From assembly GCA_043228905.1 (NCBI GenBank), contig JBHGNT010000009.1, forward strand, positions 16,244,001 through 16,308,000: DNA of 64,000 nt, written 5' to 3'. Positions within the stretch are counted from its first letter, which is position 1. Every line of letters starts with the position of its first letter. Of the stretch, positions 32,761 through 42,944 are shown in pieces. The notes under the pieces are model-generated. The model searched no databases. It was not told where the DNA came from and saw nothing but the letters and a program-made list of their open reading frames with translations. The stretch comes from Azolla caroliniana. Lineage: Eukaryota; Polypodiophyta. Both the position numbers and the translations under genes were made by a program.

Positions 32761-33070
32761 ATTGTCCTGATACGTTAACTATAAATATTGTATTGCACAT
32801 CAAGATTTGGATTCAGAATTTCTATAAATATTGGGGTCAGTCATTTTGGACATTCATTTGTAAGTTTGGCATGTCCATTATTTAGGCATTTTTTTGAACA
32901 CCTAAATTTCCGTACATGTTAAAAATCAATATATTTTTGGGTCATTTTTAAAATTCCTTTACGCATGCGGCACCCCTTTTTGTGAATCACCCTAATTTGT
33001 GTCATTTTTTGATGGACAGTTCTCAAAATGCGACATATTACCTGTTTCAAATGTCTCGGTAATTAGTGAC

Positions 33071-33560
33071 AAAGAAAGAAGAACAGGAGGAACTACTGGC
33101 GGCATTTCATGAGAGTCCCTGGGCCGGGCACCGCGGAACGTGGGCCACGTTCGAGAAGCTGAAGGAGAAGTACTAGTGGCCGGGGCTGTACCAGGACGTG
33201 CATCGGTTCGTAATGACTTGCAAAAGCTGTCAGATGCACTCCGTACTCTGACATCGGGACGAGCTACACCCAACTTACCCGCCTGCGGTCCATTTCAAGT
33301 GGATGGTGGACTTCGTGACGATGTCGATGGGAGTAGGATAGATGCGATACCTGGTGCTTGCGTGGGAAGACTGAACGAACCAGGTGGAAGGCTGTGCACT
33401 GTAGAACAAGACAACCACGGCGGTATGCCGGTTCCTGATCGAAGAGGTAGTCTGTCGGTACGGGTGCATCGGGAGGATCGTGGCAGACCGGGGAGAGCTG
33501 GATGCGTGGGAAGCTGAGGAGCTGTTCGATCGGCTAGGGGTCAAACTCTCCCTCACTACG
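33071..33560 (+). pseudogene. Gypsy integrase, middle piece
   Basis: Encodes the integrase zinc finger (AAFHESPWAGHRGTWATFEK with His pair, then TCKSCQM with Cys pair) and the first two catalytic aspartates of the DDE core (WMVDFV and IVADRGELDA), up to LFDRLGVKLSLTT. A TGG in the WWPG motif is now TAG and at least three further stops occur in 33330-33420. Copia 2 inserted after CTACG at 33556-33560. Confidence 0.87.
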
Positions 33561-34003
33561 TGTAAAGCGTAACGTGCAGAAGCAAGTATGAAGACTGAAT
33601 AGAAGGAAGAAAACACAGGTTTAATGGAGAGCTTGAGCTTACGCAATATACGCGGGAGAGACAGAGAGACAGAGAGAGTGATAGAGAGAAAATACAAGAA
33701 CTATATTCGAAAAACTCTATTCACCATTCTCTATACATATGTGTGTTCAATGAACACTTTTATACAAGTCCTAGAAGGACTGACCGAAGTACTGACAGTA
33801 CTTCAATGCTCACTAAGAGCTCCCAAATATATTCCTCACGGAATATCTTGCCTAACGGCCTCCCGGTTTACGCACCGATCCGGCCCTACCTACGCACCGG
33901 TCTGCATACCGGTTTACGCATTCGGCCTAACCGATCGGTCCCAACCGATCCGGTCCTAGGCTTCTTCAGCCAATCCGGCCGATGTTGAGCTTGTCTCTCA
34001 ACA
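33561..34003 (-). mobile_element. Copia 2 3' LTR
   Basis: Minus strand TGTTGAGAGACAAGCTC ... CGCTTTACA, 443 bp; outer flank CTACG at 33556-33560. Compared with the 5' LTR it has roughly a dozen substitutions, a 22-bp insertion near 33880 and a 10-bp gap near 33825, by eye. The polypurine tract GAGGGGGAG lies at 34004-34012 (complement). Confidence 0.95.
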
Positions 34004-35650
34004 CTCCCCCTCAAGCCCAACTTGAGGTTCTTCGGGATCTTCGGGCTCATAGCTCCGGTTCCTCCTGGCTTCACGCCTCGCTCGCGCTCCACGACCTGTT
34101 CGACTCCGCACGCTTCGACTCTTCCGGTCGGCTTGTCTGCTCATGTGGTCCTCATCAGCTCTTCTGCTGTTGCGGTGTTGACGCTTCTTCTTCTGCCTTT
34201 TCTTCCGCTTGGGCCTCGTTTGATTCAGCGTGTCTGAATCAAACATCCGAACCGACTCGGCTACCTCCGATCGGTTTTCGCTCTCGTCCAAGTTTGTTGT
34301 CTCCAACTCGTCTTCGGTCTTCTCGCCCTCGGTGGCGTCATCTTCCCCATGCGTGGTTGGCTTCGGCTCTCTCCTTCGGTTGCTCCCCTTCTGTCCTCTT
34401 CCGAACTTTTCCGCGGGTTCGCCCTCGGCTTCTTCAGCCGATCCGAAGTCGAACTCGACAACCGAGTCAACCGACTCGGTGGTGTCGCGGTCTCCGCTCC
34501 TTTCCTGCTGCCTTGCTTGGTCGTTCGGGACTATTCTCCCCCTCAAGTTTGGCACGTCGAGGTGACGCAATCCGAGCGCACCTGAGAATTGCCGCAACTT
34601 GTCCAGACCAAGAGGCTTGGTGAAGATGTCGGCAGTCTGCCGATCCGTCGAAACGTACTGAAGTTCGACATCACCGGAGAGGACACGCTCACGGACGAAA
34701 TGGTAGTGCACCTCAATGTGCTTGGTCCATGCATGGAAGACGGGGTTCTTCGCGAGTTGGATGCTGCTGAGGTTGTCGCAGTAGATCGTCGTTGGATCGG
34801 ACACCTCCTCTTGTAGGTCCTTAAGTAGCCGCTTCAACCATATGGCTTCGCATGTCGCGACAGCCGCTCCTCGGTACTCAGCTTCGGTGCTCGACAGTGC
34901 AACTATCGGCTGTTTCTTACTGCTCCACGCGATCGCGACACTCTCGAGGGAGAACACGTATCCAGATGTGGATCGACGATCGGTGGCGTTGCCAGCCCAA
35001 TCAACATCGGTGTAGCCGACTAACTGCACGGCTGCACCGGTCCGATATAGCAGTCCCCGGTTCTTAGTGCCGTTGACATACCGAAGTATGCGTTGCGCAC
35101 ACTGAAGGTGCTCTGCGGTAGGTCGCACCATGAACTGACTGATCACTTCGACCGGATAACTGAGGTCGGGTCGGGTGATGGTCAAGTATATGAGGCTTCC
35201 GACAATTTGTCGGAACCTCGTCGGGTCGCATACCTTTCCCGTATCGGGACGAAGCTTGACGGTTTTGTCCAGAGGAGTTGAGACGGACTTACAGTCGGCC
35301 ATCCCGAATTTGAAGAGCATACTCAACACGTAATGACATTGGCTGATCAATATGCCTTCGGGGGTACGGATCACTTCGATCCCGAGGAAGTAATGAAGGT
35401 CCCCCAGATCCTTCATGTCGAACGATGCCGCAAGCTGGAGCTTCACGCGGTCGATTTCACCGAGGTCGGCGCCGGTGATGACCAAGTCATCAACATATAG
35501 TAAAATACTAACCGGTCTGAGTCGACCTTTCCGGATGAACAGGGAAGAGTCCGATTTTGACGTGACGAAGCCCATCCGACGCAATTGTTGCGTGATCTTC
35601 GCGTTCCAGGCATGCGGGGCTTGCTTTAGTCTGTAAAGGGACTTCTTCAA
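33998..35650 (-). CDS. Copia 2 reverse transcriptase C-half, RNase H and charged tail
   Basis: Part of the polyprotein; the listed 5' end is a frame limit, not a true start. RT: KKSLYRLKQAPHAWN and the catalytic box LLYVDDLVITG (residues about 50-60), then DLGDLHYFLGIEV. RNase H: GYTDVDWAGNATDRRSTSGY, SSKKQPIVALSSTEAEYRGA and IYCDNLSSIQLAKNP. After the usual pol end (HLDVPNLRG, about residue 365) the frame stays open for about 185 more residues rich in Arg, Lys, Glu and Asp, ending through the polypurine tract. The last Cys codon and the TGA stop are the first six bases of the 3' LTR. Remnants of the tail occur in copia 1. Confidence 0.9.
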   Translation of the reverse strand: MKKSLYRLKQAPHAWNAKITQQLRRMGFVTSKSDSSLFIRKGRLRPVSILLYVDDLVITGADLGEIDRVKLQLAASFDMKDLGDLHYFLGIEVIRTPEGILISQCHYVLSMLFKFGMADCKSVSTPLDKTVKLRPDTGKVCDPTRFRQIVGSLIYLTITRPDLSYPVEVISQFMVRPTAEHLQCAQRILRYVNGTKNRGLLYRTGAAVQLVGYTDVDWAGNATDRRSTSGYVFSLESVAIAWSSKKQPIVALSSTEAEYRGAAVATCEAIWLKRLLKDLQEEVSDPTTIYCDNLSSIQLAKNPVFHAWTKHIEVHYHFVRERVLSGDVELQYVSTDRQTADIFTKPLGLDKLRQFSGALGLRHLDVPNLRGRIVPNDQARQQERSGDRDTTESVDSVVEFDFGSAEEAEGEPAEKFGRGQKGSNRRREPKPTTHGEDDATEGEKTEDELETTNLDESENRSEVAESVRMFDSDTLNQTRPKRKKRQKKKRQHRNSRRADEDHMSRQADRKSRSVRSRTGRGARARREARRNRSYEPEDPEEPQVGLEGEC

Positions 35651-35710
35651 TCGGCATACTGCCGAGGAGTTCGTTCCGGAGTGAAATCAAGGGGGCGGTA
35701 CCATGTACAC

Positions 35711-36974
35711 CTATTCCTCAAAGTCACCTTGCAGGAACGCATTCTTTACATCCATCTGATGTAAGTGCCACCCCTTCGCCGCAACTACTGCGAGCAAAAC
35801 ACGGACGGTCGTCATTTTCGCGACCGACGCAAATGTCTCATCGTAGTCGATGCCGTGTTTCTGCGCGTAGCCCTTTGCCACTAGCCGAACCTTGTACCGG
35901 TTGACTGAGCCATCGGTGTTGTACTTGACCTTGTACACCCACCTACACCGGTACGGTTTTACCCCTGTTGGTGCGCCAACCAGGTCCCATGTCTCGTTCT
36001 CCGCCTATGCGTGCATCTCTTCCTCCATCGCGGCACGCCAATTCGCGTCTTTAGCCGCTTCTGCGTAGCTCTCCGGCTCACGCATAATGATGCGCCATGT
36101 ACTCGTTGTATCCGAACCGCAAAACAGGGTTCTTCTGGCGGGTAGATCGGCGTAATTTAGCATTAGCCGATGTCGAGGCCTTCTTGGTCGACACGGACTT
36201 CACCTTTAAAGACCCGTCACCGGTTCCCTCGGAGTCGGACTCGCGTCGGTCTGACTCGTTCCTATCCGTGCCGGAATCTGACACCTTCTTCTTCCCTTTC
36301 TCTTTGCGCATAGGCCGTCTCCTCGGCTTCCTGCGCGGGGAATGCACGGCCGAGTCTCCACTACTCGCCGGCTCTTCATCGGACTGGGCGTACCGACTCA
36401 GTCGTCCAATCGGTCCACTCGGTCCACTTAAACGGAGTGAAATCAGACTCTCTTCGCGGGTCTCGATTTCGGGCTCATCCGGAGGCATCTCGGCCTCTCT
36501 GACCTCATCGTCAGAGCTTGGATTGGAGTCTTGGTTCGGAGTCGGGGGCTGGTACCAGGACGCGGACTCGTCAAACACAACGTCGCGGCTGACACGCGCT
36601 TGTTTGGTGTGAGGGTTATAGCACTTATAACCCTTCTGCTCGTCCGTGTAACCGACCAAGATGCATTTCTCGGCCTTTGCGTCCAGCTTCCTCCTTTTCT
36701 CCTTCGGTACATGCACATACGCAATGCTACCGAACACCCTCAAGTGTCGCAAGTTCAGCTTCGTTCTGAAATATAGCTCGTGCGCCGACACTTTGTTTCC
36801 GATCCGGTTCTGGATATATACCGCGGTCCTTACCGCCTCGGCCCAGTAGAACTTGGGCAAGCTCTTCTCCTCCAGCATTGCCCGTGCCGCTTCCACAATC
36901 GACCGATTCTTCCTCTCGTCCACGCCATTCAGTTCCGGCGTGTATCTACAATTGAATTCGCGCCGAATTCCCAT
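35711..36974 (-). pseudogene. Copia 2 integrase C-terminal half and reverse transcriptase N-half
   Basis: 36974-36078 encodes the third integrase catalytic motif region (CRYTPELNGVDERKNRSIVE), RVFGSIAYVHVPKEKRRKLD, CILVGYTDEQKGYKCYNP and a long acidic/basic linker ending FGYNEYMAHHYA. 35938-35711 encodes RT start ([20 protein letters not shown] and [16 protein letters not shown], first catalytic Asp). A stop-containing gap lies between 35939 and 36077 and another between 35650 and 35711. Confidence 0.9.
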
Positions 36975-36984
36975 TTGTTGTAGA

Positions 36985-38790
36985 TAACCGTTGAATTGAC
37001 CAGAAAAGTACTCTTTCCCGCCATCCGACCGCAGGCTCTAGATCTTTCGTCCCGTTTCCGTTTCCACGAAACCTTTGAGGTCCCGGAAACAGTCGAAGAC
37101 TTCGCTCTTCCTCTCAATGAGGTAGATCCATGTGTGCCGCGTGTGGTCGTCGATGAAGGACTAACATTTTGTGCCGGCCCCCATACATCGGAGTGCATAA
37201 GGTCGAGCTTGTTCCGGCTCCGGTTTCGCTCGTTGGGGAAAGGAAGTCGGTGTTGCTTCCCGAGCTGGCAGACTTCACAAATTTGTGCCTTTCGGCCACT
37301 AAATTTGGGCAATCCTAACACTACCTGTTTCGATTGCAGATCTTGAAGCCGCTGGTAGTTGACGTGGCCTATCCGCTTGTGCCACAAGTCGATGTCCGAC
37401 TCGGATTTTTGTCCCTTCGCGAACATTGCGGTGCCGCCATCAGTGGAATCGAGGATGAACATCCTCCCGTCTCTGCGCCCTTGCGCAATCACACGGCCTT
37501 CTTCCTCAATGAAGCACCCGAGGTGTGTAAACCGAACCTCCATCCCTTGGTCGACGATCTGTCTGACCGAGACCAAGTTCTTCGTGATTGTCGGAACGTG
37601 CAGCACGTTCATGAGTTTCCCTTTCTGCCCGACATGGCTAAGGGGAACTTCTCTGACAATCGCGATCGGATGCGGAGTGTCATCTCCAGTTGCGACTACT
37701 CCAGGTTGTATCGGTTTTTCAAGGTACGAGAACCACTCCTTATGACTCGTCATGTGGTTCGACGCGCCGGAGTCTACGTACCACACCTCGTCCGATCTCG
37801 GGGTGGTCCATTTCATTGAGTTTGCTTCGTGTCTCGTCACGAAGACAGACCCTTCTCTGGCTCTCCCGGAGTCTTCGGCGTAGTGCGACCGCTGCCGATT
37901 TCCCTTGTCGGTATGTCCGGAGCCGTTTCCGGAACCGGTTCTCTCCGAATCGGCACACTTCTTCCAACACTCACTTTCCCTGTGGCCTTTCTTGCCACAG
38001 TACCAGCACTCCGCGATGGCCTTCCCTTGCCGGTTCTCATCGCTTCGACTCCCCCTGTTTCCGAAGGGTCCGGAGTTGCTGTCGGCATCACTTCGGTGCC
38101 TTCTTCCTTGATCTCGTCGGCCGCCTCCATTGCGCGCCGACTCGCCTCGTCCTCCACGTCCACGGGGCCTATCTCCCTCCGTGTACAACATTCTGCTGTC
38201 GGTGTGCGTGCTTGTAGACGCACCCATGTGGTTCTCCTCTACCAGGAGCATTGACTGTAAGTCGAAAAAGGACGGCGTATTCTCCTGGGTACACACAGCC
38301 GTTCGGAACGCTCCGAACATCGACGCCAAACCTCCGAGACAGATCTGGACTATCTCGCTCTCCTCGATGTTCACCTCTATGGAGGCGAGGGAGTCGCAGA
38401 TATCCTTGATCTTCGAGGTATAGTCCGCCACCGACAAGTCGCGTTGTCGTAGGTTGTTCAACTCCTGTCGGGGCTGAAGCTTCCTGGCTATGGTGCTCAC
38501 GGCGAAAATCTTCTTCAGATTTTCCCACGCACCCTTCGGCGTCTTTGCATCCCGAACATAGCTCAATAGCTGTTCGCCCACACACGACGCGAAGCAGTAT
38601 AATACCCTGCTCGCCGATTGCTCCCACGACGAGAAGTCTCTGTGTGTCGATTCGGGTGCCGCGACATTAGCTCCTTCGACATAACTCTAGTAGTCGTGCT
38701 CGAGCAGGTACTGGTGCATCTTGTAGGACCAAGACGCGTAGTTGGTTCTGTCGAGCTTCTCTGTTGGAAGCGAGCTCTCCATGCCTCTAT
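36985..38790 (-). CDS. Copia 2 gag, protease and integrase N-half
   Basis: A long open frame covers 38581-36929; related gag sequence extends upstream to the leader near 38780 (MESSLPTEKLDRTN, by analogy with copia E and F) but is broken by stops near 38590-38690. Gag has LRQRDLSVADYTSKIKDIC and GRGGRGESARNGGGRR, then the zinc knuckle CWYCGKKGHRESEC. Protease site is VWYVDSGASNHMTSH with Asp-Ser-Gly intact. GAG-pre-integrase has DLWHKRIGHVNYQRL, and the integrase starts with CEVCQLGKQHRLPFP and LMHSDVWGP. Homology then leaves the frame near 37130, so the last 60 residues are a frameshifted tail. Confidence 0.9.
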
Positions 38791-38854
38791 CCATCGTTCT
38801 TCTTGTTCTTCTTCGTCAAGTTGTGTCGGCTGCAGAGAGGTTCTCAACCCTCGC

Positions 38855-38866
38855 GCTCTGATACCA
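38855..38866 (-). promoter_or_regulatory. Copia 2 primer-binding site
   Basis: Minus strand TGGTATCAGAGC, directly after the LTR end, a 12-base match to the complement of plant initiator tRNA-Met 3' end. Confidence 0.95.
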
Positions 38867-39299
38867 TGTAAAGAGTAACGTGCGGAAGCAAGTATGAAGA
38901 CCGAACAGAAGGAAGAAAACACAGGTTTAATGGAGAGCTTGAGCTTACGCAGTATACACGGGAGAGACAGAGAGACAGAGAGAGTGATAGAGAGAAAATA
39001 CAAGAACTATATTCGAAAAACTCTATTCACCATTCTCTATACATATGTGTGTTCAATGAACACTTTTATACTAGTCCTAGAAGGACTGACCGAAGTACTG
39101 ACAGTACTTCAATGCTCACTAAGAGCTCCTACACTAACTCCGAAATATATTCCTCACGGAATATCTTTCCTAACGGCCTCCCGGTTTACGCACCGGTCTG
39201 CGTACCGGTTTACGCATTCGGCCTAACCGATCGGTCCCAACCAATCCGGTCCTAGGCTTCTTCAGCCGATCCGGCCGATGTTGAGCTTGTCTCTCAACA
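38867..39299 (-). mobile_element. Copia 2 5' LTR
   Basis: Minus strand TGTTGAGAGACAAGC ... ACTCTTTACA, 433 bp, outer flank CTACG at 39300-39304. Drives transcription in the family; GA-rich downstream leader CTCTCTGTCTCTCTG near 38965. Confidence 0.95.
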
Positions 39300-39304
39300 C
39301 TACG

Positions 39305-39988
39305 GCGTACAATCCGGAGGCGAACGGGAAGGTAGAACGTGGGCACGGGCCGATCGTAAAGGTGTTGGTGCGTGCATGCGGAGGGTAGGTCGGGAATTGG
39401 CCGTGGCTCCTTCATTACGCACTATGGGCGGACCGAACTACGCACAGTTCGGTGACAGGGTTTATGCCGGCAGAGCTGATGTACGGACAGAAGCCGATCA
39501 TGCCGGTGGAACAGACAGTTTCTTCACGGGTGGCGATAGATTGGAAGGACGAGATGAGCCGGGAGGAGTTGTTGGCGGCGCGGATTCGGCAACTCGAGCG
39601 GAGGCCGGAGGACGTGAAACAGGCGAAGGAAAAGCTGCGGGTGGCAAGGGAGCGGAACAAGACCCGGTTCAACCGGACGCACCGGTTGCGACCAAAGAAG
39701 ATCGAGGAAGGCGATTGGGTCTTGGTATATGACAACAACCTCGACAATCAGCACAAGGCGGTGTGAAAGTTCGCTAGGAGATGGTTCGGGCCCTACACGG
39801 TGACGAGCGCGAACGACAACGACATGTACCACCTAGCGGAACTCAACGGGACACGGTTAGCGGTACTAGTGGCCGGGAAGCGGATCAAAGCGTTCAAGAA
39901 GCGGTTCGAAGACGAGCCGGAGCCGACGAACGAGAGTGACGACAACGATCGGTTCGGGCCCGGCGAAGAATCGGAGAGCGACGAGTGA
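39305..39988 (+). pseudogene. Gypsy integrase, last piece
   Basis: Continues after copia 2 with the third catalytic residue (NPEANGKVERGHGPIVK, Glu), ALWADRTTHSSVTGFMPAEL and MYGQKPIMPVEQ, then the C-terminal domain EDVKQAKEKLRVARERNKTR, EEGDWVLVYDNNLDNQHKAV, a stop at 39764 and the GPY/F motif RRWFGPYTVTSANDN. It ends in an acidic tail (EPTNESDDNDRFGPGEESES) with a stop at 39986. A stop or frameshift also lies near 39390. Confidence 0.9.
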
Positions 39989-40057
39989 AGCCTGTTTTCT
40001 TCGGTATCTACCCGTCTTTGGCGCATGCCGGTGGATGCGCGGTTTGGTGGGGGTGGA

Positions 40058-40740
40058 TGTCGTGAAGAAAACCAGACATGGGCGGAATCGGAGAAAAAGG
40101 CGCGTGAACCGGCTCTTACACAAGTGGACGCGAGAATTGAGATTTTGTACATAACTCGTAATTAGGTCGACTAATGCAAATACTAGGTAGTACACATTTA
40201 TCAGGGGATTGTGTGTATCTCTATCGAAAGGGACAGGGAATAGAGCGGTTTGACTAGGGAGAAATGGGCACCCCCTTTTTGCGAACTAGGGAAGGAGGGA
40301 GAGAAGGAAGAAAAGGGATCACACGTTAGGGAGGAGGAACTGTTGCAGGACCGAGGGCCGAGCTCTCTCTCCTCTTTCGATCGTCATTCTTTGTGGGTGC
40401 TGGGAGTTCAACGCCTCTGCTTCGTGGGTAGCCCGTGCACTGCCAGCAGAGGCTCTCCCTTCTACGCTCTCTTTTTTTGGGGGTCTAGTGTGTTCTGTCT
40501 GTGTGTGTGAGTAGGATCCCCGTGTCGGGTCCATCGCCGCCTTGCTAGTTGTAATCGTCAGAGTTCGTAATCTCTTGATACTGTAATCGATTGTTACTGT
40601 AATTAAGTGTTCCGTTTCCTTATCTTTCCTTCTCGCTTCTGCGTATCTGCAAATCCTTGCTCCTCATCTTCTCTCTCTGTCTCTCACGCTCCTCGGTTCA
40701 AGGCCCCCGTGGTCCCGCCTCTTTCTACACGCACGTGACA
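40058..40740 (+). mobile_element. Gypsy element 3' LTR
   Basis: TGTCGTGAAGAAAACC to ACGCACGTGACA, 683 bp, preceded by the polypurine-like tract GGTTTGGTGGGGGTGGA (40041-40057). About 14 bp shorter than the 5' LTR near its end. Followed by CCGG and copia 1 sequence. Confidence 0.93.
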
Positions 40741-42944
40741 CCGGTCAACTTGCGTGCCCATGCAGCCCTTCTTAGCTCCCTTGTTGTCGCGGTGTTGGCG
40801 CTTCTTCTACGACCCTCTCTTCCGCTTGGCCCTCAGTTGATTCAACGTATTCGAATCAAACATCCAAACCAACTCGGCTTCCTTCGATAGGTTTTCGATC
40901 TCGTCCGAGTTGGCTGTCTCCAAATCGTCTTCGGTCTTCTCGCCCTAGATGGCTTCGTCTCCCCCAAGCTTGGTTGGCTTCGGCTCTTTCTTTCGACTGC
41001 TCCCCGTTTGTCTGCTTTCGGAATCTTCCACGGACTCGGCGTCACTGTCTCTTCTGGAGTCTCTTCCGCTCCTTTCCTGCTCTCTTCCATGGTCATCCGG
41101 GACTTCTCTCCCCCTCAAGTTCGGCACATCGAGGTGTCGCAACCCAAGCACACTTGAGAATTGCCGTAACTTGTCAAGACCAAGGGGCTTGGTGAAGATG
41201 TCAGCGGTCTGCCGATCCGTCGGAACATACCGAAGTTCGACTTAACCGGAGAGTACACGCTCGTGGACAAAATGGTAGTGCGCCTCAATGTGCTTAGTCC
41301 GGGCGTGGAAGACGTGGTTCTTTGCTAGCTAGATGTTGCTGAGGTTGTCATAGTAAATTGTTGTTGGATCGGATACCTCCACCTGCAGATCCTTAAGTAG
41401 ATGCTTCAACCATATGGCTTCGCATGTCGCGACAACCACTCCTCTATACTCGGCTTCGGTGCTCGACAACGCAAATGTCGGTTGTTTCATGCTACTCCAC
41501 ACAATCGTGGCACTCCCAAGAGAGAACGCGAAACCGGACATGGATCGGCGATCAATGACGTTGTCGGCCCAATCGGCATTGGTGTAGCCGACCAACTACG
41601 GGGCTGTACCGGTCTGATATAGTAGCCCCCAATCCTTAGTGTTGCTTACGTACCGTAGTACGCGTTGCGCACACTGAAGGTGCTCCTCAATAGGTCGCGC
41701 CATGAATTGACTAATCACCCCGACCGGGTAGCTGAGATCTGGTCGGGTGATGGTCAAGTATATAAGGCTTCAGACTATCGGTCGGAACCTCGTCGGGTTG
41801 CATACCTTTCCGGAATCGGCGCGAAGCTTACGGTTCTATCTAGAGGAGTCGAGATGGACTTACAGTCAGCCATCCCGAATTTGAAGAGCATACTCAGCAC
41901 GTAATGCCGTTGGCTGATTAGTATGCCTTTGGGGGTACAGATCACTTCGATCCCGAGGAAGTAATGAAGGTCCCCCAGGTCCTTCATGTCAAATGATGCC
42001 GCGAGCTAGAGCTTTACACGGTCAATTTCACCAAGGTCGGCACCGGTGATGACCAAGTCATCAACATAAAGTAAAATACTAACTAGCCCGAGTCGACCTT
42101 TCTGGATGAACAGTGAGGAGTCCGATTTTGACGTCGCAAAGCCCATTCGACGCAATTGTTGCGTGATCTTCGCGTTCCAGGCACGCGGGGCTTGCTTTAG
42201 TTCGTAAAGGGACTTCTTCAATCGGCACACCACCGAAGTGTTCGTTTCGAAGTGAAATCCGAGGGGTTGTACCATGTACACCTGTTCCACAAGCTCACCT
42301 TGCAGGAACGCATTCTTTACATCCATTTGATGTAAGTGCCACCCCTTTGCCGCAGCTACCGTGAGCAAAACATGGACGATAGTCATCTTCGCAACCGGAG
42401 CAAACGTCTCATCATAGTCGAAGCCGTGTTGCTGCATGTAGCCTTTCGCTACTAACCGGGCCTTGTATCGGTTGACTAAGCTGTCGGTGTTGTACTTGAC
42501 CTTGTACACCCACTTACATCCGATCGGCTTCACACCTTTCAGTGCGTCAACCAGGTCCCAGGTTTTATTTTCTGCCAATGCGCGCATCTCTTCCTCGATT
42601 GCGGCACGCCAATTCGTGTCCTTCACCGCTTCTGCGTAGCTCTCCGGCTCATGCACTTCCACTACACAAGTCATGTACGCATTGTGATGCGCCATGTACT
42701 CGTTGTATCTGAACCGCACAACAGGGTTCTTTTGGCGGGTAGATCGGCGTAATTGTTCATTAGCCAATGTTGAGGCTTTCTTAGCCGACGCGGACTTCGC
42801 TCTTGAAGACCCGTCATCACTGCCCTCGGAGTCGGACTTGCGTCGATCCGACTCGTTCCTATCCGTGACATAATCCGACACCTTCTTCTTCCCTTTTTCC
42901 TTGTGTGTAAGCCGTCTCCTCGACTTCCTGCGCGGGGAATGCAT
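40741..42944 (-). pseudogene. Copia 1 reverse transcriptase, RNase H and tail
   Basis: 42944-42006 encodes the linker, MYKVKYNT-type RT start, [20 protein letters not shown] and the catalytic LLYVDDLVITG. 41987-41775 has DLGDLHYFLGIEVI. 41595-41329 is RNase H (SSMKQPTFALSSTEAEYRGV). 41151-40842 has LGLRHLDVPNLRG followed by a charged tail like that of copia 2. Stops or frameshifts separate these pieces. The gypsy element inserted in the tail-coding region. Confidence 0.9.

Larger units (their letters stand above)
29045..33060. mobile_element. 4.0-kb DNA transposon with 34-bp terminal inverted repeats
   Basis: Left end 29045-29078 (ACCGGGTCATTTGAAACAGG...) and right end 33027-33060 are inverted copies matching at 32 of 34 positions. 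The flanks GAGTAGTAAC (29035-29044) and AATTAGTGAC (33061-33070) agree at 7 of 10, an imperfect target duplication; dropping the insert lets the gypsy frame run on. No complete transposase is seen. The minus strand at 29700-30060 has an acidic C-terminus-like piece (EDISESEHTNNST type). The plus strand at 32360-32760 has a piece shared with 46975-47460. The long duplication would suit a Mutator-like element, but the superfamily is unresolved. Confidence 0.75.
33561..39299 (-). mobile_element. Copia 2: nearly intact Ty1/copia element in the gypsy integrase
   Basis: 5,739 bp with both LTRs, primer-binding site (38855-38866), polypurine tract and a perfect CTACG target duplication (33556-33560 and 39300-39304). 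Domain order on the minus strand is gag, zinc knuckle, protease, integrase, RT, RNase H. It is the youngest and best-preserved element of the nest: two long open frames of 550 codons each remain, separated by a frameshift in the integrase near 37130 and stops between 35650 and 36078. Confidence 0.96.
24078..40740 (+). mobile_element. Ty3/gypsy element nested in copia 1
   Basis: Plus-strand element with both LTRs and the order gag, protease, RT, RNase H, integrase. It is interrupted by a DNA transposon (29045-33060) and by copia 2 (33561-39299 plus one CTACG). Without them it is about 6.9 kb. The integrase reading frame resumes across both interruptions. RT and protease wording differ from standard plant chromoviruses, Tat and Athila. 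The same lineage occurs as relics at 62.6-62.9 and 63.2-63.8 kb, so it is resident in this genome and not a chance contaminant. Confidence 0.93.

Noticed and set aside
29052-33053. CACTA (En/Spm) identity for the 4-kb DNA transposon
   Set aside because: Ends begin ACCGGG/ACCGAG, not CACTA, and the flanks do not show a 3-bp duplication.
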